31,493 bases of DNA from an archaeon (GTDB lineage Archaea; Iainarchaeota; Iainarchaeia; Iainarchaeales; Iainarchaeaceae). Under the pieces are notes generated by a model. That model was not told where the DNA came from. It saw only the letters and a list, made by a program, of their open reading frames with translations, and did no database searches. The translations under genes and the position numbers were made by a program. Location: positions 1 through 31,493 of the forward strand of contig JANLGZ010000083.1 in NCBI GenBank assembly GCA_024653905.1. Reading direction: 5' to 3'. Of this stretch, positions 1-8,164 are shown one piece after another. Within the stretch, counting starts at the first letter, position 1; each line of letters opens with the position of its first letter.

Positions 1-1
1 A

Positions 2-1060
2 AAAGATTTTGTGATTGAAGGAACAGGAGGAAACCTTAGAGCTCCTAGTAAAGATGTTTTTGTTGAAAATTCAGGAGTAACAGCAAGGTTTCTGATTCCT
101 TTAGCGGCATTAGCTGAAGGGGATTCGGTTATTGATGGTTCTGAAAGAATGAGACAGAGACCTTTGCAGGATTTGATTGATTCTCTGGAAAAAGTTGGAG
201 TGCATGCAGAAGCTGATAATGATTGTCCGCCAGTTAAAGTGAAGGGAAAAAGTTTTGACGGGGGAATAACAACAATTCTTGGAAATAAAAGTTCGCAATA
301 TTTAAGTGCAATGCTGATTAGTGCGCCTTACACAAAGAAAGGTTTGCTTGTTCAGGTGGAAGGGGAATTAAAATCAAAACCTTATGTTGACATTACAATG
401 GAGTGCATGGCTTCGTTTGGTGTTCCTGTTGTTAATCGAAGGTACAAAGAATTTTATGTCAGAGAAAATCAGGCATACAAAGCAACTGAATATTTAATTG
501 AAGGAGATTATAGTTCGGCTTCTTATTTTTTTGCGGCAGCAGCAGTAACTGGCGGAAAGGTCAGGGTTGAAAATTTAAATCCTGATTCAAGGCAGGGAGA
601 TAAATATTTTTTGAAAATATTAGAGCAAATGGGTTGTAAAATTATTTATGGAAAAAACTTTGTAGAGGTGCAAGGGAGTAAATTAAAGGGAATTACGGTG
701 GATATGGCAGATTATCCTGATATTGTACCTACCCTTGGAGTTGTTGCGGCTTTTGCAGAGGAAAAAACAATAATCACAAATGTCAGCCATTTGGCTTTGA
801 AGGAAAGCAACAGGCTGAAAACAACTGCAAAAAATTTAATGCAGTGCGGTGTGCCAAGTGTTGCAAGGGAAGATTCTCTGGAAATTGTAGGCAAAAAACC
901 AAGAGGTGCAGAGATTGAAACTTTTAATGATCATAGGATTGCAATGGCTTTTTCTGTAATGGGTTTGGCTGTTGAGGGAATTAAAATCAGAAATCCTGAA
1001 GTTGTGAACAAAAGTTTTCCGAATTTTTATGATGAATTTGAAAAGGTACTGGGTGTGTGA
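2..1060 (+). CDS. aroA: 3-phosphoshikimate 1-carboxyvinyltransferase (EPSP synthase), 5' end cut off by the window
   Basis: Transfers the enolpyruvyl group of PEP to shikimate-3-phosphate, the sixth step of the shikimate pathway. The frame is open from base 2, so the gene begins upstream; about 352 residues are visible against roughly 425 for the family, so some 75 N-terminal residues are missing. The GTG at 11 is inside the protein and is not a real start. Visible motifs are ENSGVTAR (PEP-binding, GNAGT-like in E. coli), RMRQRPLQDL with the conserved arginines, SSQYLSAMLISAP, EGDYSSASYF, the catalytic Asp in DYPDIVPTLG, KESNR and NDHRIAMAF near the C-terminus. The TGA stop directly abuts the ATG of aroK, so it is the first visible gene of the aro operon. 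Identity is secure. Confidence 0.97.
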   Translation, partial: KDFVIEGTGGNLRAPSKDVFVENSGVTARFLIPLAALAEGDSVIDGSERMRQRPLQDLIDSLEKVGVHAEADNDCPPVKVKGKSFDGGITTILGNKSSQYLSAMLISAPYTKKGLLVQVEGELKSKPYVDITMECMASFGVPVVNRRYKEFYVRENQAYKATEYLIEGDYSSASYFFAAAAVTGGKVRVENLNPDSRQGDKYFLKILEQMGCKIIYGKNFVEVQGSKLKGITVDMADYPDIVPTLGVVAAFAEEKTIITNVSHLALKESNRLKTTAKNLMQCGVPSVAREDSLEIVGKKPRGAEIETFNDHRIAMAFSVMGLAVEGIKIRNPEVVNKSFPNFYDEFEKVLGV

Positions 1061-1588
1061 ATGGAAAATAAAAGCAACATTGCACTTATAGGTTTTCGCG
1101 GAACAGGAAAAACTCAAATAGGAAAAAGATTAGCAAAAAGATTAAACATGGATTTTTTTGATACTGATAAGGAAATTATCCGGGAAACAGGAAAAACTAT
1201 TCCGGAAATTTTTGAGCAGAGTGGAGAAGCTGGTTTTAGGGAAATAGAAAAAGAAGTGATAAAGAGAGTTAGTACTATGGATAATGTGTGCATTTCCTGC
1301 GGTGGCGGGGTTATTTTGTTTGAAGAGAATATTATAAACTTGAGAAAGAATGCAATTATAATTTTGTTAGAATCAGAAGCGAAAATTATTTACAGGAGGA
1401 TTAAAAGAGACAGGAACAGACCTGCACTTACTGAAAAGGAAGGTATTGAAGAGGTTAAGCATTTGCTGAGTGAAAGAGAACACCTTTACCAAAGGTCGGC
1501 AGATTATAAAGTTGATACTTCCTATGATTCTCTTGATAATTGTGTTCAGAAAATTATCGATGTGATGAATGAGGCTGGTTTATTATGA
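1061..1588 (+). CDS. aroK: Shikimate kinase, bacterial P-loop type
   Basis: Phosphorylates shikimate at the 3-hydroxyl with ATP. The Walker A loop GFRGTGKT is at residues 11-18, the substrate/magnesium Asp pair D34 and D36 lies in FFDTDKE, the shikimate-binding Arg is R60 in GFREIE, the GGG motif is at 81-83, and the lid Arg is in RNRPAL near 120. At 175 residues it has normal AroK length. Most archaea use an unrelated GHMP-superfamily shikimate kinase, so a NMP-kinase-fold AroK here points to bacterial origin (family knowledge). It starts one base after the aroA stop and overlaps aroB by four bases, so translation is probably coupled. Confidence 0.96.
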   Translation: MENKSNIALIGFRGTGKTQIGKRLAKRLNMDFFDTDKEIIRETGKTIPEIFEQSGEAGFREIEKEVIKRVSTMDNVCISCGGGVILFEENIINLRKNAIIILLESEAKIIYRRIKRDRNRPALTEKEGIEEVKHLLSEREHLYQRSADYKVDTSYDSLDNCVQKIIDVMNEAGLL

Positions 1589-2697
1589 AAGTCAAGGTTA
1601 ATCTGAAAAAGAAAATTGATGACGGGTATGATATTCTTATTGAAACAGGGTTAAGCAAAAAACTTGCAGAGACTATTGCGAATGATAATTTTGGAAACTC
1701 TTATTGTATTGTTACAGATTCTAATATGGAAAGAATTTTTGGAAAAAAATTACTGCAACAATTCAAAAAAATAAAAGTGAAAGCGGATATTGTTTCTTTT
1801 CCTGCGGGAGAGAAAAATAAGAATCTTAAAACCGCGGAAAAAATCCTGAACCAGATGCTTGCAAAAGGATTTGACAGGAAAAGTTGTGTGGTTGCTCTTG
1901 GCGGAGGGATTGCTGGGGATGTTGCGGGTTTTTGTGCGGCTACTTATCTCAGAGGCATTAAATTTGTGCAGGTTCCGACTACTCTTTTGGCAATGGTTGA
2001 TTCAAGTATAGGAGGGAAAACCGGGGTTAATCTTTCAAAAGGAAAAAACAGTGTTGGCACATTTACCCAGCCTCAAAGAGTTTATGTTTGTCCGGAATTT
2101 CTAGATTCCCTACCCCAAAGAGAGATCAGGAATGGTTTGGCTGAGGTTGTTAAGCATGCTGTACTTAGGGATGCTGAATTCTTTGATTATCTTGATAAAA
2201 ATGTGCAAAAACTACTGGTTTGTGACAAAAAAATACTGGTTAAAGTGGTTATGAAAAACTGTGAAATTAAGGCACGAGTGGTTGAAAAAGATGAAAAAGA
2301 AGGGAATTACAGGAGAATTGTTAATTTTGGGCACACTATAGGGCATGCTATTGAGATTCTTGGAAATTATAAAATACATGGCCATGGGGAAGCTATTGCT
2401 ATTGGAATGGTCGTGGAATCGGAAATTTCAAAAGAGCTTGGGCTTCTAAAGGAAAGTGAAGTTGAAAAAATAGAAAAACTGCTACATAAAATTGGTCTTC
2501 CTACAAGAGTTCCAAAAGGAAAAAACTATGATTTGAACAGAATTTTTGAACTTACAAAAAGCGATAAGAAAACAATTTCAGGAAAAGTTTATTATTCACT
2601 TCCTGAAAAAATCGGAAAAATGTATTCAAAAAAAGGAAATTTTGGAAACCAAGTAGACAAGAATATTGTTATGAAAGCACTGAGGCGATTTTCATGA
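1585..2697 (+). CDS. aroB: 3-dehydroquinate synthase, bacterial type
   Basis: Converts DAHP to 3-dehydroquinate using NAD and a divalent metal. The NAD-binding segment ALGGGIAGDVAGF is near residues 104-116, followed by VPTTLLAMVDSSIGGKTGVN at 130-149. Probable zinc ligands are E187 (GLAEVVKHA), H250 (NFGHTIGHAIE) and H267 (HGHGEAIAIGM). Length (370 residues) is typical. Many archaea lack AroB and use the unrelated DHQ synthase II fed by an aldol product of aspartate semialdehyde. A classical AroB implies that the cell makes DAHP from erythrose-4-phosphate and PEP; the DAHP synthase is not in this window. The start overlaps the aroK stop as ATGA. Confidence 0.97.
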   Translation: MKVKVNLKKKIDDGYDILIETGLSKKLAETIANDNFGNSYCIVTDSNMERIFGKKLLQQFKKIKVKADIVSFPAGEKNKNLKTAEKILNQMLAKGFDRKSCVVALGGGIAGDVAGFCAATYLRGIKFVQVPTTLLAMVDSSIGGKTGVNLSKGKNSVGTFTQPQRVYVCPEFLDSLPQREIRNGLAEVVKHAVLRDAEFFDYLDKNVQKLLVCDKKILVKVVMKNCEIKARVVEKDEKEGNYRRIVNFGHTIGHAIEILGNYKIHGHGEAIAIGMVVESEISKELGLLKESEVEKIEKLLHKIGLPTRVPKGKNYDLNRIFELTKSDKKTISGKVYYSLPEKIGKMYSKKGNFGNQVDKNIVMKALRRFS

Positions 2698-3386
2698 TTG
2701 CGGTTCCTATAACAGCAAATACTGTTGCTGAAGCAGTAAAACAAATTGAACTTGCGAATAAGGACGCAGATGTAATTGAACTAAGACTTGATTGTTTCAG
2801 AGAATTAAGCGAAAAGGATTTGAAAAAAATTATTGGCGAATGCAAAAAAATAATTATATGCACGTGCAGAAGAAAAGAGGAGGGTGGTTTGTTTAATGAA
2901 CCTGAATCAAAAAGAATTGGCGTTTTAAAAAAGTGCATGAAGCTTAATTCTGATTTTATTGATTTGGAATTCGGGACAAACAAAACTCAAAAGGATAAAA
3001 TTTTCGAGTATAAAAAAGAACATAAACTAAAAACCAAAATCATTATTTCAAAACACTTTTATGGCTTTACTCCAGAACTGCAGGAATTAGAAAAACTTTT
3101 GGCGAAAATGAAAAAAAATGCGGATGTTGTTAAAATTATTACGAAAGCAAACAGCCATGAGGATAATAAAATAATTTTTTCACTTCTCAAGCTTGCAAAG
3201 AAAAAAGGAATTAAACTCATTTCATTCTGTATGGGAAAGACAGGGAGGGATTCAAGAATTCTTGCACTGCCTCTCGGAAGTTTTCTTACTTTTGCTTCTC
3301 TAGAAAAAGGAAATGAAAGTGCTGATGGGCAGATTCCGATTATTGAAATGAAAAAAATTTATTCCGGTTTGAGGGTGATGTTTTGA
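2694..3386 (+). CDS. aroD: 3-dehydroquinate dehydratase, type I
   Basis: Dehydrates 3-dehydroquinate to 3-dehydroshikimate through a Schiff base. The conserved DVIELRLD strand is at residues 26-33, the catalytic His is H121 in ISKHFYG, and the Schiff-base Lys is K147 in DVVKIIT. A C-terminal substrate loop, GKTGRDSRILALPLGS, follows. Length is 230 residues, usual for the type I enzyme that is standard in archaea. The ATG overlaps the aroB stop by four bases, and the gene in turn overlaps aroE. Confidence 0.95.
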   Translation: MIAVPITANTVAEAVKQIELANKDADVIELRLDCFRELSEKDLKKIIGECKKIIICTCRRKEEGGLFNEPESKRIGVLKKCMKLNSDFIDLEFGTNKTQKDKIFEYKKEHKLKTKIIISKHFYGFTPELQELEKLLAKMKKNADVVKIITKANSHEDNKIIFSLLKLAKKKGIKLISFCMGKTGRDSRILALPLGSFLTFASLEKGNESADGQIPIIEMKKIYSGLRVMF

Positions 3387-4198
3387 TTGATTCAAAAACA
3401 AAATTAGTTTGCTTGCTTGGAAAACCAGCAAAACATTCTTTGAGTCCTGCAATGCAGAACGCAGGCTTCAACGCATTGGGGCTGAATTTTGTTTACCTTG
3501 CTTTTGAACCCGAGAACCTGAAAAAAACAGTTGATGGCCTTAAGGAAATGGGTGTTGCGGGTTTTAATGTTACAATGCCTTTTAAGGCAGAAATAATGAA
3601 GCATCTTGACAGGATTGATCCTATTGCAAAACAAATTGGCGCAGTTAATACTGTTGTCAATACTGGGAAGGATTTGGTTGGTTACAATACCGATGGTGTT
3701 GGGGCAATTGAATCTCTCAAAAAAGTTACTTCACTCAGGGGAAAAAGAGTGCTTTTAATAGGTGCTGGTGGCGCAGGAAAAGCTATTGGTTTTTATCTGA
3801 AAAATGAGGGGGCAAAAATAACCATTGCGAACAAACCTGAATTGCAGGCAATAAAACTTGCAAAAATTTTGGATGAGACAAGCATTTACCTTGATTCAAT
3901 AAATTCACTTGAAGAATTTGATATTTTAATTAATGCAACTCCTGCAGGAATGAAACCTGACACTGAAGCCACTGCAATACCAACATCGTTGCTGAAAAAG
4001 GAACTTGTTGTGTTTGATATTGTTTACGAACCAATGGAAACAAAACTGCTGAAAGAAGCAAAAAAGAAAGGATGCAGAACAATTAATGGTTTGGAAATGC
4101 TTTTGAATCAAGGATATGCTGGATTTAAACTTTTTACTGGGCAAGAAGCACCTAGGGAAGAAATGAGAGAAGCGATTATGAAAGAGCTGAAAAAATGA
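3383..4198 (+). CDS. aroE: Shikimate dehydrogenase
   Basis: Reduces 3-dehydroshikimate to shikimate with NADPH. The substrate-binding SLSPAMQNAGF is at 19-29, the catalytic Lys is K68 in NVTMPFK, the catalytic Asp is D104 in NTDGVGAI, and the Rossmann loop GAGGAGKAIG is at 127-136. Length of 271 residues is normal. The chosen start is a TTG at 3383 that overlaps the aroD TGA stop (TTGA). It places the IDSKTKLVCLLG strand at the usual distance from the N-terminus and keeps the 4-base overlap pattern seen at the other junctions. No better ATG exists upstream in frame. Confidence 0.95.
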   Translation: MIDSKTKLVCLLGKPAKHSLSPAMQNAGFNALGLNFVYLAFEPENLKKTVDGLKEMGVAGFNVTMPFKAEIMKHLDRIDPIAKQIGAVNTVVNTGKDLVGYNTDGVGAIESLKKVTSLRGKRVLLIGAGGAGKAIGFYLKNEGAKITIANKPELQAIKLAKILDETSIYLDSINSLEEFDILINATPAGMKPDTEATAIPTSLLKKELVVFDIVYEPMETKLLKEAKKKGCRTINGLEMLLNQGYAGFKLFTGQEAPREEMREAIMKELKK

Positions 4199-5265
4199 CC
4201 GGAAGCGAATTTGGAAAAAATTTCAAAATAATTACTTTTGGAGAGAGCCACGGCGCCGGAATCGGGGTTGTTATTGACGGAATAAAACCAGGATTGAAAA
4301 TTTCAGTTAAGGAAATTCAGAAAGAACTTGACAGAAGAAGACCCGGACAAAGCAGGATAACTACTCAAAGAAAAGAAGCTGATGCTGTTGAAATAATTTC
4401 CGGGATTTTTGAAGGAAAAACTCTCGGAAGCCCGATTTGTTTACTCATTAGGAATCAAGATTATAGGTCAAAAGATTATAATGACATAAAAAAACTTTTC
4501 AGACCAGGGCATGCTGGTTATACTTATTTGAAAAAATATGGAATAAGAGATTACAGGGGCGGTGGACGTTCATCAGGAAGAGAAACTGCTGCAAGGGTTG
4601 CTGCTGGGGCAATTGCAAAAAAAGAACTTGCAAAAAAACACATTAAAATTATTGGGTATGTAAAGGAAATTGCAGGTATTAAAGCAGAAAAGTTTGATGA
4701 AAAAGAAATTGAAAAAAATAATGTCAGGTGTGCAGATAAAAATGCTGCAAAAAAAATGGAGCAGGCAATTATTGATGCAATTAAAAAGAAAGATTCTGTT
4801 GGTGGAATTGTCGAGGTTATTGTAAAAGGAGTTCCTGTTGGATTAGGGGAACCTGTATTTTCAAAACTTGATGCTGAACTTGCAAAGGCTTTGATGAGCA
4901 TTGGGGCTGTAAAAGGCTTTGAGATAGGGAAGGGTTTTGAAATAGCAAAAATGAAAGGTTCGCAAGCAAATGATGAAATACGCAAAGTTAAAGGCAAAGT
5001 TAAATTTTTGAGTAATAACGCAGGTGGTATTTTGGGGGGGATTTCCAATGGAGATGACATTATTATGAGAATTGCTGTGAAGCCAACATCTTCTATTTCT
5101 CAAAAGCAGAAAACACTTGATAAAAGCCTCAAAAACGCGTTTATTGAGACTAAAGGAAGGCATGACCCTTGTATATGCCCAAGAGTGGTTCCAGTTGCTG
5201 AAGCAATGGTGGCTTTGGTGTTACAGGACTTAATTCAAACCCAAAAAGCAAGGAAATCGAAATAA
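4195..5265 (+). CDS. aroC: Chorismate synthase
   Basis: Converts EPSP to chorismate with reduced FMN as cofactor. Signatures seen are FGESHGAGIGVVIDG near the N-terminus, the arginine-rich DRRRPGQSRITTQRKE, RPGHAGYTY, YRGGGRSSGRETAARVAAGA, GGISNGDDI and the C-terminal GRHDPCICPR. The 356-residue length is standard. It overlaps aroE by ATGA and ends the six-gene aro run; the next gene on this strand begins 25 bases later, so read-through transcription into the PEPCK-like gene is likely. Confidence 0.97.
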   Translation: MTGSEFGKNFKIITFGESHGAGIGVVIDGIKPGLKISVKEIQKELDRRRPGQSRITTQRKEADAVEIISGIFEGKTLGSPICLLIRNQDYRSKDYNDIKKLFRPGHAGYTYLKKYGIRDYRGGGRSSGRETAARVAAGAIAKKELAKKHIKIIGYVKEIAGIKAEKFDEKEIEKNNVRCADKNAAKKMEQAIIDAIKKKDSVGGIVEVIVKGVPVGLGEPVFSKLDAELAKALMSIGAVKGFEIGKGFEIAKMKGSQANDEIRKVKGKVKFLSNNAGGILGGISNGDDIIMRIAVKPTSSISQKQKTLDKSLKNAFIETKGRHDPCICPRVVPVAEAMVALVLQDLIQTQKARKSK

Positions 5266-5290
5266 AAAAGTAACGCAACTCATTTTCTGC

Positions 5291-7048
5291 ATGGTTTCGA
5301 CTTTTTCTTTTTATGGAAAACAAGCGATTATCAGAACCAGCAGACTTGACTGGAATGAAAAGGACACTATTCTTGAGAGCGAGTTATTCAAAAATGTGCT
5401 TACCAAATACATGAAACATCTTCAAAAGCACAATTCTGAATTAATTGCAATTTTTCCTGAAGCAGATTCTGAAAAACAGATTGAGGTGGCATTAGAGTTA
5501 TTAAAAAAACTTGCAAAAGAAAAAAAGCAAAAAATTATTGAATCTAATCCTGAATTAAAAAAATATTTTTCGGATATTTATACTCTTGACCAGTTTGTGG
5601 AACAACTTTATAATTACTGGAGAAATTTTGAAAGATATTTAGTTTTGCAATCAGATGCAAAGAATCATAATGAAGAACACATTGATAAACAACCTTACAG
5701 GGTTTTTAATGATACAATTGAGGAACTTAACCACCGAACAAGAAGTGTTTACAGGGATATTCGTGAAAATATTACAGGGGAACACCCAAGTATTTTCAGA
5801 CAGATGCCTGCCGGATGTCAGGTTGGAATTATTGCTGCAAAAAAAGAATTAAAAATTCCTAAGGATTATTCTTCTCTTAAAAAAATTCCTATCATAAGAC
5901 AGGCTTTTATCGAACCGCCTTTGATAATTGATCCGCCAATGAATAAAAGAAAAGGGGAATTCAAATTAGTTTATTCTAATCCTCTTGAAGAAATTGAGTT
6001 TAATGAAAATGAGTGGCTTTGTTTTCCTGCAAAGGTTGGAGAATTAGTTATCCATCTTTATTTTCATGAATTTTATACAGGGATAGGCATTGCGACAGCT
6101 AATTTGTTTGAACTTTGTTCGGATGAGGATTTGAAAAAAGAACCCGATGGAATTTATGCTTTCGGAGTTCCTGAAGAAAAACTGAAAAAGTTTGCTCCTG
6201 ATAAAACTGTTTTTTTTAATGATGAAAAAAATAAGTTAATGGTAGGAGTTATTCCTGCAAGCGATGAATTCGCATATTTTGGGTATGTGAAAAAAATGAT
6301 GCTTACCCTTTACAATTCAATAATGATTGCAAGAGGAAACCTTCCTGTTCATGGAGCAATGACAAGGATTACTTTGAAAGACGGTTCAAAAGCGAATGTA
6401 ATTATTATGGGAGATTCAGGAACAGGAAAAAGCGAATCATTGGAGGCATTCAGGATTCTTGGAGAAGAACACATCAAGGATATGCAAATTGTGTTTGATG
6501 ATATGGGGTCTTTGAAACTAGAGAATGGAAAGATACTGGCTTATGGAACTGAAACAGGGGCTTTTGTAAGACTGGATGATTTGGATGCAGGATATGCGTT
6601 TGGAAACATTGACCGTTCAATAATTATGAGTCCTTCAAAGGTTAATGCAAGAGCTGTTTTGCCAATAACTACTTTGCAGGAAATTCTGCACGGCTGGCCA
6701 ATAGACTTTTTTTTGTACGCAAATAATTATGAAAAAGTTTCTGACGGAAAGTATATTAAAAAATTTGAGAGCCCTGAAGAAGCAATGAGTATTTTTAAAG
6801 AGGGAAAAAGAATGGCTAAAGGCACAACTGTGGATACTGGAATTGTCGGGGCTTATTATGCAAATATTTTCGGACCTGCACAATTCAAGAAAGAACATGA
6901 TATTCTTGCAGAGAAATATTTCAACGCATTTTTTGATTCAGGTATTTTTGTCGGGCAAATAAACACACAGCTCGGAGTTAGTGGAATGGAAAGAAAAGGG
7001 CCACAAGAAGCGGCAAAATCATTATTTGAACTTATTAAAAAGAAATAA
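5291..7048 (+). CDS. Divergent PEP carboxykinase (ATP)-like P-loop protein with a long unassigned N-terminal domain
   Basis: The C-terminal half (residues about 325-585) can be matched by eye to ATP-dependent PEP carboxykinase. It has YFGYVKKMML with the Lys pair K334/K335 (E. coli EMKKGMFS), VHGA with H354 (MHCSAN), P-loop GDSGTGKS at 374-381, FDDMG with D403/D404 (GDDEHGW), ETGAFVRL (EGGCYAK), NARAVLPIT with R454 (NTRVSYPI), and FFLYANNYE (IFLTADAFG). The metal-binding Lys, His and Asp and the catalytic Lys are therefore all present. The P-loop GDSGTGKSE also resembles HPr kinase, a member of the same fold. Residues 1-320 are Lys/Glu-rich and do not show the oxaloacetate-binding RSPKD motif of PEPCK. 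It lies just after aroC, which fits a role around PEP, but the substrate is uncertain: true PEPCK, or a kinase of the PEPCK/HprK superfamily. Confidence 0.75.
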   Translation: MVSTFSFYGKQAIIRTSRLDWNEKDTILESELFKNVLTKYMKHLQKHNSELIAIFPEADSEKQIEVALELLKKLAKEKKQKIIESNPELKKYFSDIYTLDQFVEQLYNYWRNFERYLVLQSDAKNHNEEHIDKQPYRVFNDTIEELNHRTRSVYRDIRENITGEHPSIFRQMPAGCQVGIIAAKKELKIPKDYSSLKKIPIIRQAFIEPPLIIDPPMNKRKGEFKLVYSNPLEEIEFNENEWLCFPAKVGELVIHLYFHEFYTGIGIATANLFELCSDEDLKKEPDGIYAFGVPEEKLKKFAPDKTVFFNDEKNKLMVGVIPASDEFAYFGYVKKMMLTLYNSIMIARGNLPVHGAMTRITLKDGSKANVIIMGDSGTGKSESLEAFRILGEEHIKDMQIVFDDMGSLKLENGKILAYGTETGAFVRLDDLDAGYAFGNIDRSIIMSPSKVNARAVLPITTLQEILHGWPIDFFLYANNYEKVSDGKYIKKFESPEEAMSIFKEGKRMAKGTTVDTGIVGAYYANIFGPAQFKKEHDILAEKYFNAFFDSGIFVGQINTQLGVSGMERKGPQEAAKSLFELIKKK

Positions 7049-7063
7049 TTATTCATCGCGGGA

Positions 7064-8047
7064 TTATTCCCCCCAAGGAAAGAACACTAGTTTGTATTCT
7101 TTATAATATAACATTATTTCAAAATCTCTCACGAGGTCATTGAACTTGTAACGCATATTATTCATAAAATTCTGCAGTTCGGAACTGTTTCTGAAAAAAC
7201 CCTCAATTTCAAGATCTGCACCGCCTATGAGTTCATCCGTGTAAACAATGTTAGGATGCTGTATGCAATAATTATTTAGTTCATTAAATCTTTGCTCGGA
7301 ATAACTTTTGAGTGACACATGTATTTTCCAGTATTCATAACCTATTTTTGTGAAATCAAGCTGAACCCCATAACCCCCTATAACTTTCTGCTTTTCCAAG
7401 TTTTTTATTCTGTAAGAAACAACCTTGTCACTTACTCCGGTTTTTTGTGCAATTGATATCAGGGGTTCGCGTGCATGCTCAGATAAAATGCTTAATATTT
7501 TCACATCAAGTTCATCAAAATCAATTTTTTCACTGCCTCCCATTATAAAAGGCACAAATGATTCCGGTTTTTTTCCGACAAGAAAACCTTTGGGAAGATT
7601 AATGAACCAGCCAAAAAGAGAGGTCCAACGGTTGGAAATGTAATTGCCGTAAAGTTTTTTGAATTCCTTCCAGAAGTTGAAAAAATGATTTGTGCTTTTT
7701 GCCCAATAAATGAAATTCACATCCCAGTTACCCTGTATTTTTACACACCAGCCTACTTGTTTTTGGGAAATTATATAATTTATGAGTTCTGTCTCTTTTT
7801 CAGGAGTAATATTCTGCAGACTTAAAAAAGTCCTGAACATCACAAGTCCCATTTTTGATGCATCAACTCTTGCATAAAAGCCCCTTATGATTCCATCTTC
7901 AGTGAGCTTGTTGATTCTGTAATTCACCACCTCCTTACTCAGACCGACTTTTTTACCTATTTGAGAAAGAGACTGTCTTGCATCAATATCAAGTTCATAA
8001 AGAATTTTTCTATCTTTAACATCTAATTCCAACACATTTTCGCCCAT
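7064..8047 (-). CDS. Tandem Lrp/AsnC transcriptional regulator (two HTH-RAM units)
   Basis: The protein repeats the Lrp/AsnC architecture twice. The first winged helix is at residues about 5-55 (LDVKDRKILYELDIDARQSL, then GLSKEVVNYRINKL), with a first ligand-binding RAM-like domain at 60-140. A second HTH follows at about 172-220 (DELDVKILSILSEHAREPL, GVSDKVVSYRIKNL) and a second RAM-like domain at 222-315. Single-unit Lrp is about 150 residues, so this is an in-frame duplication or fusion, a layout I associate with DPANN archaea. It is convergent with the PEPCK-like gene (15 bases apart) and divergent from the membrane-protein operon at 8165. Inverted repeats in the shared promoter region suggest autoregulation and control of that operon; effector unknown. 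Confidence 0.9.
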   Translation of the reverse strand: MGENVLELDVKDRKILYELDIDARQSLSQIGKKVGLSKEVVNYRINKLTEDGIIRGFYARVDASKMGLVMFRTFLSLQNITPEKETELINYIISQKQVGWCVKIQGNWDVNFIYWAKSTNHFFNFWKEFKKLYGNYISNRWTSLFGWFINLPKGFLVGKKPESFVPFIMGGSEKIDFDELDVKILSILSEHAREPLISIAQKTGVSDKVVSYRIKNLEKQKVIGGYGVQLDFTKIGYEYWKIHVSLKSYSEQRFNELNNYCIQHPNIVYTDELIGGADLEIEGFFRNSSELQNFMNNMRYKFNDLVRDFEIMLYYKEYKLVFFPWGE

Positions 8048-8050
8048 ATT

Positions 8051-8071
8051 TACTATTTCGAGAAAATAGTA
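8051..8071. promoter_or_regulatory. Inverted repeat between TATA-like element and start of the Lrp gene, probable autoregulatory operator
   Basis: TACTATTT-N5-AAATAGTA forms a perfect dyad with 8-bp arms. It ends four bases upstream of the Lrp-family start codon (8047) and sits directly after a TATA-like TTAATATA read on the minus strand at about 8070-8077. A protein bound here would cover the transcription start. Binding by the Lrp protein itself is inference. Confidence 0.6.
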
Positions 8072-8077
8072 TATTAA

Positions 8078-8127
8078 TGTTTCTATTTGATAAAAAAATC
8101 ACTAAAATATTTTAAATAATAGAAACA
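8078..8127. promoter_or_regulatory. Wide inverted repeat and TATA box of the divergent promoter
   Basis: TGTTTCTATT (8078-8087) and its exact reverse complement AATAGAAACA (8118-8127) flank 30 AT-rich bases. The right arm abuts a TTTAAATA box (8111-8118) that would serve the plus-strand membrane gene, predicting a transcription start near 8140. Both arms share the CTATT/AATAG core with the dyad at 8051-8071, giving four related half-sites in the region. Confidence 0.55.
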
Positions 8128-8164
8128 CAGCAATTACTTCAGTAACTGCAAAAAGTGATGAAAA

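Noticed and set aside
4551..5060. 169-codon open frame on the minus strand inside aroC
   Set aside because: It is antisense to a certain gene, rich in low-complexity Ser/Phe/Ala residues that mirror aroC codons, and has no start signals.
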